A stretch of 64,000 nt of DNA from Clusia tigrina (taxonomy: Eukaryota; Arthropoda; Insecta; Diptera; Clusiidae), in the NCBI GenBank assembly GCA_920105625.2, contig OV050030.1, positions 107,591,216 through 107,655,215 of the forward strand, written 5' to 3'. Under the pieces are notes generated by a model that made no database searches, was not told where the DNA came from, and was given only the letters and a program-made list of their open reading frames with translations. Positions within the stretch are counted from its first letter, which is position 1; each line of letters opens with the position of its first letter. Below are positions 50,885-64,000 of this stretch, one piece after another. Made by a program: the position numbers and the translations under genes.

Positions 50885-52459
50885 CTGGCAATGATTTTTT
50901 GGGTACCAGTAGCAGAGGGCTATTATAGTCTGATACCGATGGTTCTATAATGCCATCAAATTTTAGTTTTCCCACTTGATTTCAGTTTTTTGAGTTTCTG
51001 GAATTCTATAATTTTTAATATATACTGGGCTATTATCACTTAGTCTCAGTTTCTGTTTGTGAAAGTTATTCGTTGTTATTTCATCGGATTCCAACGCAAA
51101 AATGTCACTAAACTCTTCACATAATTTAGTTAGATCGTTCTTTACAAAGTTGGCAAAATTTTTAGATAATTTATTAAGAATAAGATTTTTCCTTTCATTA
51201 TTGAGTTCTGTATTTTTGCAATTTTTGAGATTGATATCATAATTATCTAATCTTTCAGTTTTGATGGATTTATTTTCCAGCATAACATTATTTTCAGTCG
51301 TGTTTACTATTCTTACATGGCAATGAGATTTAGAAAGTATGGAATTTGCTATAAAAATGCCATTTGAAAGTTCTTGTGTAGGTACAAACAAATCTTCATT
51401 CAAGTTTTCAACGTCTATTTTTCTAATAACTTCTGCTCTGGCTGGCAATGAAATTGAATTTTTCATAGGAGATGGGTTTAAATCTAGTGAAACTGTTTGA
51501 GATCCAACATTTAAGTTGAAAGAACTGACACTTTGTGAAAAATCCAAAATACAATTATATTTTCGTATGAAATCCAACCCCAAGATTCCGTCACAAGGTA
51601 TTGGAAAATTGGACTCTACCGCTTGAAATGTATGTATGCAGCTAAAATTTTTTACCAGTAAATTTCCGGTAACTGTTCCTATTGATTCAATTATACCCTC
51701 TCCTATTCCTCTAATTTTGCAGCCACTATCCGATATTATTTGTACATACTTAAATACTGTGTTTACTTTGATGAGCGAAATATCTGCTCCTGTATCGACT
51801 AAAAGAGTTACTGGGTTTTTTGTGAAAGTGGTGTGGAAAGTAATGTAGCAACAGAAATTAAGATTAAGAGTAAAAATGTTTGTACTTAGTGTTGCTCCCC
51901 TGCATTGCTCAGGGAAACACTTAAGTTTCCCCTGATTCTGTTCATCAGCTTCAAAGGTTCTAGCGTTATAATGTCCCGTTGATCTGTTGTTATTATTGTT
52001 GTTATTGTTGTAATTACTGTTTTGGGAGATACTGTAATATCTTCCTCTGCCGCGGTTATTGTTATTACCATGACTATTATTATTATTATTGTAATTCCTA
52101 TTTCTGTTTCGATAGTTATTGAAATTTCCATAACGTTTGTTGTAACCGTCAAATCTTCCACGGCCTCTACCACCACGAGAAGAATTTCTGTATGAACTGG
52201 CAAAGAAAATATCTGAAGTGCTACTACTATCTTCCGATGCACTGACATTTTTGTGATAGCATCCCCCAAAGATGGAAATTGACCTGCTTGCATAATAATT
52301 TTTGTCCTTTCGTTAGTTGAATTTTTTATTAGAGACTTTACTGCCGCTTCTGTAGTATCACATTTTATTGAAATACTTAGTTTGTTTATAACCTGATCTA
52401 TTATATTTTCATTGGTTATAATATTTCTAGCAGTACCTTTTAGCGTTGTTTTAAACAGA
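50885..52459 (-). mobile_element. 412-like RT start, protease and gag C-part, inverted copy
   Basis: Minus strand, mirror of 55070-56643. From 52459 down: gag (LKGTARNIITNEN), the Asn/Arg-Gly-rich C-terminus, protease (LLVDTGADISLIK, about 51790-51820), the linker frame 51583-50963, then RT fingers to SLPG, where the LINE poly-A begins. The same 7-bp frame-breaking deletion near 50970 as in the other copy. Confidence 0.87.
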
Positions 52460-52514
52460 GTAGAGTTTTCATAAGTAAGTTTTGGTTATGTACAAGCTCT
52501 TGAATCATAGATTG
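52460..52514 (-). other. 55-bp LINE ORF1 patch inside gag
   Basis: A 55-bp segment identical to the end of LINE ORF1 (reverse complement of 48087-48141) sits between gag 5' (52515) and gag middle (52459). It replaces about 135 bp of gag present in the 54532 copy. The same gag-LINE junction occurs at 48086. Short homologies (CAGTG/TGCA at one side, ACTCT at the other) mark the joints. Confidence 0.9.
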
Positions 52515-54532
<2,018 letters not shown>

Positions 54533-54534
54533 TA

Positions 54535-55641
54535 ATGTCGTGGCCTGCATTAGTTCAACAAATTAATGATATAAAGAATGAATTGGACAAATTAATGATA
54601 TAAAGAATGAATTGGATAGGTCTTTTAAATCTCTTTTAAACATTATTAATTTAGTTAACCAACATAATAGTTTGGTGACACTCTATAAAGATTATTTTGA
54701 AAAATTAACGCCGGGACATTTAGTTTCTTTCGAAAAGATTTTTTCAAAGCTTAAAACTCGACTGGCTGGTATTCTTGACAGGTTTTCAATTACAGAGATT
54801 CCTTCTGAATCCTTTTTAGAAAATTTTGACTTAAAATTAGAATTTACTAGAAGGTACAGATTCGGACTTAGACTTGGATACCTCGACACTTTACCCGGAG
54901 TTACAAGCAGAAAAAGTAAAAATGCCTCAATCAGTGACTGACTCTCTTACAAGTGCAGCAAAGCTCTTACCAGAATTTGATGGTAGGTCAGAAAATTTGC
55001 GTAGTTTTTTGGATGCGTTGCAGTTGGTACAACTGATAACCGACACACATGAGACTGTTGCTATTACTCTGATTAAAACAACGCTAAAAGGTACTGCTAG
55101 AAATATTATAACCAATGAAAATATAATAGATCAGGTTATAAACAAACTAAGTATTTCAATAAAATGTGATACTACAGAAGCGGCAGTAAAGTCTCTAATA
55201 AAAAATTCAACTAACGAAAGGACAAAAATTATTATGCAAGCAGGTCAATTTCCATCTTTGGGGGATGCTATCACAAAAATGTCAGTGCATCGGAAGATAG
55301 TAGTAGCACTTCAGATATTTTCTTTGCCAGTTCATACAGAAATTCTTCTCGTGGTGGTAGAGGCCGTGGAATATTTGACGGTTACAACAAACGTTATGGA
55401 AATTTCAATAACTATCGAAACAGAAATAGGAATTACAATAATAATAATAATAGTCATGGTAATAACAATAACCGCGGCAGAGGAAGATATTACAGTATCT
55501 CCCAAAACAGTAATTACAACAATAACAACAATAATAACAACAGATCAACGGGACATTATAACGCTAGAACCTTTGAAGCTGATGAACAGAATCAGGGGAA
55601 ACTTAAGTGTTTCCCTGAGCAATGCAGGGGAGCAACACTAA
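54535..55641 (+). pseudogene. 412-like gag, frameshifted
   Basis: Blocks: the 27-bp duplication near the start, [52 protein letters not shown] and QVINKLSISIKCDTTEA. After a shift the Arg-Gly/Asn-rich C-terminus (RGGRGRG, NYNNNNNSHGNNNNRGRGRY) is read in another frame, followed by KCFPEQC. No CCHC knuckle is seen, as is usual for this lineage. Confidence 0.82.
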
Positions 55642-56643
55642 GTACAAACATTTTTACTCTTAATCTTAATTTCTGTTGCTACATTACTTTCCACACCACT
55701 TTCACAAAAAACCCAGTAACTCTTTTAGTCGATACAGGAGCAGATATTTCGCTCATCAAAGTAAACACAGTATTTAAGTATGTACAAATAATATCGGATA
55801 GTGGCTGCAAAATTAGAGGAATAGGAGAGGGTATAATTGAATCAATAGGAACAGTTACCGGAAATTTACTGGTAAAAAATTTTAGCTGCATACATACATT
55901 TCAAGCGGTAGAGTCCAATTTTCCAATACCTTGTGACGGAATCTTGGGGTTGGATTTCATACGAAAATATAATTGTATTTTGGATTTTTCACAAAGTGTC
56001 AGTTCTTTCAACTTAAATGTTGGATCTCAAACAGTTTCACTAGATTTAAACCCATCTCCTATGAAAAATTCAATTTCATTGCCAGCCAGAGCAGAAGTTA
56101 TTAGAAAAATAGACGTTGAAAACTTGAATGAAGATTTGTTTGTACCTACACAAGAACTTTCAAATGGCATTTTTATAGCAAATTCCATACTTTCTAAATC
56201 TCATTGCCATGTAAGAATAGTAAACACGACTGAAAATAATGTTATGCTGGAAAATAAATCCATCAAAACTGAAAGATTAGATAATTATGATATCAATCTC
56301 AAAAATTGCAAAAATACAGAACTCAATAATGAAAGGAAAAATCTTATTCTTAATAAATTATCTAAAAATTTTGCCAACTTTGTAAAGAACGATCTAACTA
56401 AATTATGTGAAGAGTTTAGTGACATTTTTGCGTTGGAATCCGATGAAATAACAACGAATAACTTTCACAAACAGAAACTGAGACTAAGTGATAATAGCCC
56501 AGTATATATTAAAAATTATAGAATTCCAGAAACTCAAAAAACTGAAATCAAGTGGGAAAACTAAAATTTGATGGCATTATAGAACCATCGGTATCAGACT
56601 ATAATAGCCCTCTGCTACTGGTACCCAAAAAATCATTGCCAGG
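55642..56643 (+). pseudogene. 412-like protease and RT fingers
   Basis: One frame runs from about 55640 through protease (LLVDTGADISLIK, about 55723-55760; IPCDGILGLDFIRKYNC) and the linker to 56564. A 7-bp deletion (lost AATAGAC relative to 24183) shifts frame, then VPKKSLPG precedes the LINE insertion at 56643. Confidence 0.87.
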
Positions 56644-56824
56644 TTTTTTTTTTTTTTTATAATTCAACATGGATTTATTTATTGCATCTTTTCAATCGAA
56701 ACCAACAATAATTTTACAAAGCTTACAACTAATAAATAAATTGATGCTCCGCGCCAGTGCTTAGAGCAATTTTAGTTCAAGTATTATATAAATTATGTAG
56801 AAAAAAAAAATAAATATAAAAATA

Positions 56825-59378
56825 TTAATATAAAGAAACTCTATTTTTTTTAAAAAAAAGTGGCCTTTTAAGTCGAGATGTATTCATCCTATAAAGCAGA
56901 TTCCTTGCTAGTTCGTTAGGATGACACTGAAGTTTGAATTGGTATTTTGTTTTTAAAACTGCTAGTTCTTCTTCAACGGGTGCTATATTAAGGTCGCGGT
57001 GAATATTTTCGTTTCTGACGAACCATGGAGCGCCGCTGATCGTTCTCAGAATTTTCGATTGAGCCCTTTGAATTATTTGCAAGTTTGATGCACTAGTAGT
57101 GCCCCATATCTGAATACCATAAGTGCAAATCGGTTTAATTACAGCCTTGTATATAAGTACTTTATACTCGAAGCGCAGTTTTGATTTTCGATTGGTAAGC
57201 CAATACAAGGAACTTGCCTTGAGTTTCATTTGCATTTTCTTGGCTTCTATATGTTTTTTCCAGGTGAGCCATCGGTCAAAATGCACTCCTAAGTATTTAA
57301 CCTCTGTTGCTTGCGGGATTACAATGCCATTTAAGGAGACTGCTGGACAAGAACTGGGCTTAAGAGTAAATGTCACATGTACACTTTTTTGCTCATTTAC
57401 TTTGATGCGCCAATCTGCTAGCCAACTTTCTATTGTTTTAAGGTGTTCCTCTAAATCCCGGGAGGCTATCCGTGGATTTAGGTGAGAGCTCAGGATAGCT
57501 GTGTCGTCAGCGAAAGTCGAGGTAACGAGGTTTTTATCCGTTGGCAGATCGGAAGTGTACAGAGTGGAAAGCATAGGTCCAAGCACACTACCTTGTGGTA
57601 CTCCAGCCATAATTTCAAAGTCTGGCGTTACAAATTCTTTATATTTAACCCTAAATTTGCGATTTGTTAAATATGACTCCAGAATCTTATTTGGCAGAAG
57701 TTTTTTAATTTTATATATAAGTCCTTCGTGCCAGACTTTGTCAAAGGCTTGTGCAACGTCTAGGAATATTCAGGAGCAGTACATCCTCTGTTCAAATGCT
57801 CGCCTTATTTCAGAGGCAATACGGTGCACCTGCTCAATAGTTCCATGATGTTTGCGGAAACCAAATTGGTGGTGAGGAATGATTAAATCGAGCTTTGGTG
57901 CTAATTTTTCCAGCAATAAGCGTTCGAGCGTTTTAGAGAGCGTTGGCAGGAGACTTATGGGCCGATAAGAAGATACCTGAGTAGGGTCTTTTCCGGGTTT
58001 TGGAATCATTATTATTTCCGATGTTTTCCATGTTGTAGGGAAGTAGCCCAGACGGAGTATTGCGTTAAAAATGTGTGTGAGATGTATTAGAGCTATTTGC
58101 GGCAACGGCAACGGCACTTACCATTTTATTGGTAATTAGGTCACAACCAGGTGCCTTTTTTGGGTTTAGACTCGTTGTACATACCCGTATAACTTCCTTT
58201 GGTTTGAAATGAATTGGTACTGCTGACTTCGTAATTGAAAAGTTCTGTATGCTAGTGTTGTTGCAGGTCGGCGGGTTAGGTTGAAATACTGACCTCAGAT
58301 GGGCTGCAAAGAAGTTGCCTTTTTCTTCTTCTGTTTTTGCCCAAGTTCCATCGCTTTGTCTTAGAGGCGATTCACTATCCTTCGGTGTTTTAACCATTCT
58401 CCAGAGTGAGTAATTGGTGACTTTGAGAGGAGCCAAATCTTCAAGGTACTTATTAAGGTTTTCTTCCTTTTCCTCCCGTAGAGTGTTTTTCAGCTGATTT
58501 TGTAATGACTTTAATTTTACTCTTAGTGCTGGAGATCTGTATTTTTGCCATTCACGCCTTAATCTCCTCTTTTCTCTAACGAGGCATTCCACATAGTGTG
58601 ACGTAGTGTGTCTCTCGTTAGTTTTAGTTGAGTTTTGTGCGGGCGTGGCACTAATAGCAGCTGCTTTTATTATTGAACCAAGAGCCTGCGTCGCTGATTC
58701 AATGTCCTCTCCACTCTTAAGTTTTGTTTTAACGCACACGTGGGTACTAATATATTTGCGATATTTGAGCCAGTTTGTGTTCTTGGAGGTCAGTTTTATT
58801 GTTTTTTCAATGAACCCTGGTATTTTTTTTAAATATATTATCACCGGTGAGTGATCGGATGATAAGTCGAAACAGGGCTCGGTTTCCAAGAAACACCAGA
58901 TGATACAAAGTCTAGACCATTCCGAGAGGGTTGATTAACCGTGAGCCCCAGTAGGTATGTTTAGAATTGAAGTCTCCGGCAGAGAGAAATTTGTTACCGA
59001 GCGATTTAAAGAAAGAAACAAAATCTGTTGTGGAAATAGGAAACCTAGGAGGACAATAGACTGATGAAATTACTATTGGCTCACCCCAACACTGTAAAGA
59101 GATGGAAGTAGAATGGATGTTTTTTTTGCATAGGATTCCAGAAAGTAATGCTTTAATCGAGACTTAATTAGAATTCCCGTACCACCATAACCTTTTCCTT
59201 GTGGGTGGTTTGTTGAGTAAAAATTATAGCCTGCTAGTTTGAAGTTATATTTTACAGTTAAATGTGTTTCTGAGATAAGCATGATGTCTATGCTGTTACT
59301 GTCTAGAAAATTTTTTAATTCAATTTTGTGTTGGTTAATACCGTTAGCATTCCAGTGACATATTTTTAGAACATTCAT
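56825..59378 (-). pseudogene. LINE ORF2 (endonuclease and RT), right copy
   Basis: It starts at ATG 59376-59378, which overlaps the ORF1 stop as ATGA. The endonuclease is broken near 59073 and deleted near 58900. The 58889-58065 frame spans the linker after SDHSPV. RT frames are 58117-57770, then TGA, then 57610-56825 open for 261 codons with GVPQGSVLGP, FADDTAIL and the C-terminus. The TGG at about 57413 is intact here, unlike the left copy. Confidence 0.87.
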
Positions 59379-61014
59379 TTTTGTGAAAGTAGAGTTTTCA
59401 TAAGTAAGTTTTGGTTATGTACAAGCTCTTGAATCATAGATTGCATCGAGGACATGAAGTTAGTAATACACTGAGACAAGTTAAATATTAACGTTTCTAA
59501 ATTTTGAGGTTGCATAGGGTGACTCGGTTTATCAGAAACGCCAGTTTTCAGTACATTCGCATAGCTAGTGAATGAAGAGATGTTTTCGGTGGTGCTTCCA
59601 ATATGGTTTGTGTTGGTAGGTATAGCACTATATTTTTGGGTTCGAACTGTCTTAGCAGTTTGGTTCATACTGATTTTTAGTTGTGTATATATCGGGCAGC
59701 CTCTGTAGTTAGCAGTATGATTCCCCCCACAATTGCTGCATTTTTTGTATCCTTCTCACTTGTGTTCAGCTTGCATTCCTTTGATGGATGGAAGTCGCCA
59801 CACGCAACGCATACAGTACGTAAGGTGCAGTACGATTTCGAATGCCCATACTCTTGGCAGTTTGTGCATTGTATTGGGCCTTTTCGTTTGTGAGGCTCCT
59901 CGACTATTATTCTACGATGCATTAAATATTTTAAGTTGTAAATGGGGTGGGTTTCGTTTTGTTTTAATTTAATATTCCCTGGCTCTAGTTCTATTCTAAA
60001 GAGTGGTTGCGGAATTTTTTCCCTATTCCTTATATTAAAAACAGATTTTGCTGTGAATCCAGTCTCTTGGAGTGCATATTTTAGTTCTAAAGTGTCTACT
60101 TCAGGTTCTATACCTTTAATAACAACTGTCAACCCTTTGCTACTTTTTATCTGATAAGTATAGTAATTTTTCTTTTCATTTTCAAGGAAAGAAACAACTG
60201 CCCGATAGTTTTTTTCCAAATATATTTGAATTTTTGTTTAATTTATTTTACCCTTCAACAGCGGGACCACTTGAAAATTATTTTTACAAATCAAGCTGGC
60301 AACACTGTCTATTAATAAGTTGGAACTGCGTTCCCGCAAGTAAATTGGTGGTGGTTTGAATGCAATACTCTTAGTTGGTTCAGACTCTGCACTATCGCTT
60401 AATAGAGCAAAACGGTTGTTGTTTAGGGTATCTGTATTATTTTTAACAAGTTTATTCTTTTCTGCCTTGGCAATCGGGCTGCGTTTTCGTTTTATTGTTA
60501 TGTATCGATCAATACCTGTTTGTGTGCTTATGTTTGGTTTTGCAAACTGTGTTTCTATAGTTTTATTTGCAACATTGGTAAGTTGTTGTTGCTTATATAT
60601 ACTCATAGCAGAACCTTTGTTGTTTTTGATTTGTGTTGGAGATGCTGTTGAATTTGGAGAGGCACATTGTCCACTCCAAGAGAGCTGAAAGTTTGCTGGC
60701 ATATTTAGCGTAGCCGAGTTTGCTTGAGAATCTGTGCTTATTTTTTTTGTTGTGCAAAGAGCAATGTTGCTTTGCTCCTGCGTGTTTATTAGTTTTATTG
60801 GTGTGGGTGTGACTAGCTTAGAAGTTTGAGCATGCTCAGTGCTTACCGTTTGCTGAATTACTGGTGGTGATTGCGTATGTGCTGAACTATTGGGAGAGAT
60901 CATCTCCGTTGGGTTTAAATTGATTTGTTGATTACTGTCTATTGCTGCATGCGGGGGACACGCGCGGGTGAGACATCGATCTCTCGCTTGTGGCGGTGAG
61001 TGTCGAATGCTCAT
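59375..61014 (-). pseudogene. LINE ORF1 (nucleocapsid-like), broken
   Basis: Frame 61014-60238 is Ser/Thr/Asn-rich, then after an in-frame TAA (60238) the pre-C2HC region (YTYQIKSSKGLTVVIKGIEP) and zinc knuckles CTNCQEYGHSKSYC and CVACGDFHPSKEC. A third knuckle (CSNCGGNHTANYRGC) is encoded after a one-base shift in an A run near 59730-59745. The C-terminal part is 59668-59375. ORF1 proteins of this clade bind LINE RNA. Confidence 0.87.
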
Positions 61015-61301
61015 GTATGTAATTTGTTTTTGTTAATTTTTTTTTTCCTTCTATTGTTGTTGTTTTTTGTGTGGAACTACTAATTTAAAATTTTTGTTTG
61101 TGATTTAATTAATTGTTTTTGGCCTGCCCATAAAGGCTAGCCAACAAAAAATGTTTACCACTTTGATGCTAAATTTTACACTCGTAGATATTTTTTATTT
61201 TTGATATACTCGTATTAAAAAGAAAAAAGAGCGGAGAATTGAACACCGTCCCGCCGACACTCTGCAAGTCAGATCAAAGAATCGATTAAGTGATTGCCAG
61301 G

Positions 61302-61992
61302 TGAAACTGCTAAAAAATGGCGTTTGGTGATTGATTATCGTCAGGTAAACAAGAAACTATTAGCAGATAAGTTTCCTCTCCCACGTATTGATGATATATT
61401 GGATCAACTAGGTCGTGCTAAGTATTTTTCATGTTTGGATTTGATGTCAGGTTTTCATCAGATTGAATTCTCAGAGGAATCTAGAGATATCACTTCATTC
61501 TCAACAAATCAAGGTTCATATAGATTCAAGAGACTTCCTTTCGGATTAAAGATAGCACCCAACTCCTTTCAGAGGATGATGAATTTAGCATTTTCGGGAC
61601 TAAAGCCTGACCAAGCTTTCCTCTACATGGATGATCTTATTGTAATAGGATGCTCAGAAAAACATATGTTTCGTAATTTACAAGACGTATTTTTGACATG
61701 CAGAAAGTATTATCTGAAGTTGCATCCTGAAAAGTGTACATTCTTTTCACAGGAAACTGTATTTTTGGGACATAAATGTACAGATAGAGGAATTCTTCCA
61801 GACAATAGTAAATATGAAACAATAAAAAACTATCCAAAATCAATAGATGCCGACTCGGCACGACATTTCATCGCATTCTGTAATTACTATAGACGTTTTA
61901 TACCGAATTTTGCGAATTATGCTATACACATTACACGACTTACACGTACGTTACTCACACCACGTCAACTGCATATCACCATCAAACAGTAG
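61302..61992 (+). pseudogene. 412-like RT, continued, 3' deleted
   Basis: Continues copy 4 after the LINE: WRLVIDYRQVNKKLLADKF, LDLMSGFHQIEFSEE, RFKRLPFGLKIAPNSFQRMM, catalytic FLYMDDLIVIG, VFLGHKCTDRGILPD and YYRRFIPNFAN. All RT motifs are intact. At about 61945 (HITRLTR) the sequence jumps to the last third of integrase, deleting RNase H, the zinc motif and two integrase aspartates. Confidence 0.88.
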
Positions 61993-62537
61993 GTTCAATA
62001 GAAAGATCACATCGAACATTTAATGAATATTTAAGATCATATATTTCCGTAAAGAGATCAAACTGGGATAAATGGTTGAGCTATTTCACGTATTGCTATA
62101 ACACTACACCCTCAACAGTTCATGGCTTTTGTTCTTATAAACTAGTTTATGGCAAATTACCTAGCAATATAGAATGCATGGAATCTAAGTGTGTAGATCC
62201 TTTGTATAATGTAGATTCCTATGAGAAAGAGGTAAAATATAGACTTCAAATAGCACAAAATAGAGCAAAAACTTTTATTGAAAGATATAAGCTTCAACAG
62301 AAAGCTACACATAATATAAAATCGAAACCACAGACATTAAAAATAGGAGACTACGTGGTTATAGAAGACCCAGCAAGACATAAATTTGACTCGGTATATT
62401 CCGGTCCTTATAAAATTATCGACTTTGACAAATTTAATAATTGTACTATCAAATTAGAAAATAATAAAACTGTAAAAATACATAAAAATAGAATTAAATT
62501 AGCTCAACACGTTGTATTGGCCAGTGCAACAAAATAA
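61953..62537 (+). pseudogene. 412-like integrase C-terminal part
   Basis: Begins at STAYHHQTVGSIERSHR (the E here is the third catalytic residue), then NTTPSTVHGFCSYKLVYGKL and the C-terminal domain (KPQTLKIGDYVVIEDPARHKF, YSGPYKIIDFD). It ends TAA at 62535-62537. The part from 62076 is open for 153 codons. It is out of frame with the preceding RT. Confidence 0.85.
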
Positions 62538-62792
62538 GGTTAGAATTAATTTTAAATAATTAGCAAGTACAATAAAACAAAACTAATAGTTTAAAATAAA
62601 CAACGATACAATAACACAATTAAAATTAACTCGAACAAATAACAAGACACTAAATTAAAATATTTACAATTTATATGTTATACTTATATATTTTCTTTAT
62701 AATATACCTATGTAATGGAAGTTTGGCATTGAATTCACATTTAATCGAATGATCCTCCACTATCTGTAGGATCATTCTCCGAAAAGGGGAGG
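62538..62792 (+). promoter_or_regulatory. 412-like 3' untranslated region, stem-loop and polypurine tract
   Basis: AT-rich non-coding sequence. Near its end a perfect 10-bp stem (GAATGATCCT at 62747-62756, AGGATCATTC at 62768-62777, 11-base loop) is followed by AAAAGGGGAGG (62782-62792), the polypurine tract that primes plus-strand DNA, directly before the LTR. Confidence 0.8.
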
Positions 62793-63283
62793 TGTAATAT
62801 ATTCTGATCAACCCTCCTAAATTGATCGATACATTGTTACAATCATTTTGATTGCAATATTCTAATTGCTTGTTTGTCCGCTCTTTCGCGTCAAACGTAA
62901 TTTGAGGAATATGAAGTAATGATGGGCCAGTGGAACATTCCCATTCTTTTTTATGCTTAACTATTCGGCGTTACAACAAAATTCTAAAGAATTTGTTGAC
63001 GTAAATTTATTAATGGGCTAGTAGAGCATTTGCGTTCTCTGCCATGCTTCACTTTTCGTTGTTACAACAACTTCTTACATTGGCTCAAATTACTGTCCGG
63101 TACAATTTCTAAAAATGTCAAGCCAAGCTTTCAATTCCTAATTCATTAAATCATTTATAAATTTTAGCTAAGTCTACACTTTTATGTTATAAAAGATTTA
63201 AGTAATTCAAAGAAAGACACATTCCATTCGATCATTCTCGGGACGTGTAACTGAGTTTTATTTGCGCATAGAGTGAGAAATTA
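62793..63283 (+). repeat. 3' LTR of the 412-like element (about 490 bp)
   Basis: It begins TGTAATATATTCTGATC after the polypurine tract and ends near GTGAGAAATTA. Its last 320 bp match the partial 5' LTRs at 21360-21681 and 45727-46048. The exact 3' base is uncertain by one or two. No second LTR for this copy lies in the window. Confidence 0.85.
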
Positions 63284-64000
63284 AAGGTGTGAAACGTGTT
63301 TGATTTAATCACGAAAATGAGTCTAGAGGAAACAAATGTCCTCGCGTGTGACTAACCCCTATTGTATTGCGAACTTGTGTATACTGGTGAGTTTGGTTCG
63401 GAAAGAGCGTGCCACGGTATAGGGTTCATAGGGTCATAATAGGGGATGGTGTGCTTCATGCTCGTGTCGCGGTATTAGAGTTTGATTCTCTTGTTCATGT
63501 CAAGGACTTCAAGGAAGTTAGGTTCACTTTCTGTGGCCGTTTGAACGCTTGCGAGTATTCGATTGGTAACGTGTTCCGTGGCTGCGATTAATATATGTAA
63601 AATGACATTTCGGTACGTATATTAAAAATGGCTATTTATTTTCTTTGGATGTCAGGAAGTAAGTGAGCAGAAGAACGACTGCGTAACGGTTGCAGAAGGT
63701 CGTAGGGGTGAACTGAGGCCCATTTCAGGGGTGCCGCGGACACACCCTTATTGGCACAGACGTGGTGGTAAAGCCGCACGGGACAGAAAGTGGCTGGAAT
63801 TTCTGTGGAAGTTTTTGGCAGAGCAGGCGGATTAGGAAGTTCCGCTGCCTTGGGGCGAAGCCAATAGATTGTGGCAGGAAATGTTCAGGCTGGAACAAGC
63901 GGAGATTAGATTTTACAGCTAGCTTTAAGAGTTTTGGTGTAACTAAGATCGATATGATCGTTAATTATAATTAAAATTTGTAAGCATTAAATTCGTTGGT
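63284..64000. other. flanking sequence, nothing recognised
   Basis: About 717 bp right of the LTR with more balanced base composition. Short open frames (63409-63591, 63762-63974) resemble nothing I know and lack supporting context. It could be unique host DNA or an unfamiliar repeat. Confidence 0.5.

Larger units (their letters stand above)
56644..61292 (-). mobile_element. Jockey-clade LINE, apparently full length
   Basis: A 4.65-kb non-LTR element in the 412-like RT gene, flanked by a 9-bp duplication ATTGCCAGG (56635-56643 and 61293-61301). Poly-A (T run 56644-56659), ORF2, overlapping ORF1, and a 5' UTR of about 270 bp with a run of short Ts. The 412-like frame continues exactly after the duplication. 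Both ORFs carry stops or shifts. Confidence 0.9.

Noticed and set aside
63409..63974. Two short open frames in the right flank as genes
   Set aside because: Short, no recognisable motif, and no start or splice context that would support them.

Overview
This window looks like gene-poor, repeat-dense DNA from a higher dipteran insect, possibly a fly of the tephritid or drosophilid type. The evidence is the transposon set: 412/mdg1-like, CsRn1/Kabuki-like and SAP-gag gypsy LTR elements, BEL/Pao, Jockey-clade LINEs, DD34D and DD41D mariners, hAT elements and a Helitron. I found no host gene, tRNA, rRNA or CRISPR array. Almost every coding region is a broken transposon gene.

Layout. 1-4815: 412-like element (+) split by a DD34D mariner (2061-3359). 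5060-8575: BEL/Pao remnant (-) split by a hAT element whose transposase keeps a recognisable intron. 8576-9126: two LINE reverse-transcriptase scraps. 9127-9619: long (TA)n. 9620-11995: internally deleted Helitron holding a 514-bp TIR element. 12097-17603: CsRn1/Kabuki-like gypsy (-) with two 449-bp LTRs and a tRNA-Trp primer site, set between inverted copies of the Helitron 3' end. 17890-19900: ZMYM-type hAT remnant split by a DD41D mariner.

19982-47426 is a giant inverted repeat. Its two arms of about 13.7 kb are nearly identical and meet head to head at a roughly 105-bp (TA)n tract near 33668. From outside in, each arm holds a LINE ORF1 scrap, a gypsy LTR with leader, the 5' half of a 412-like element, a deleted DD41D mariner, one full-length SAP-gag gypsy element and one 3'-truncated copy of it.

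47437-63283 is a second fold-back. A 412-like element carrying a Jockey-clade LINE in its RT gene (54532-63283) is partly mirrored at 47682-52919. Between the copies lie (TA)n tracts, truncated gag fragments and a 200-N gap (53399-53598). 63284-64000 holds nothing I recognise.

The unifying feature is that long (TA)n tracts sit at nearly every rearrangement junction: the palindrome centre, TE truncation points and inverted TE ends. Two readings fit: real fold-back or template-switch rearrangement at cruciform-prone (TA)n, or assembly error in the same hard-to-sequence tracts. Scattered single-base differences between arms, some making or removing stop codons, argue against a trivial copy artefact. 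If real, the inverted TE arrays could be transcribed into long hairpin RNA and feed transposon small-RNA silencing (inference).
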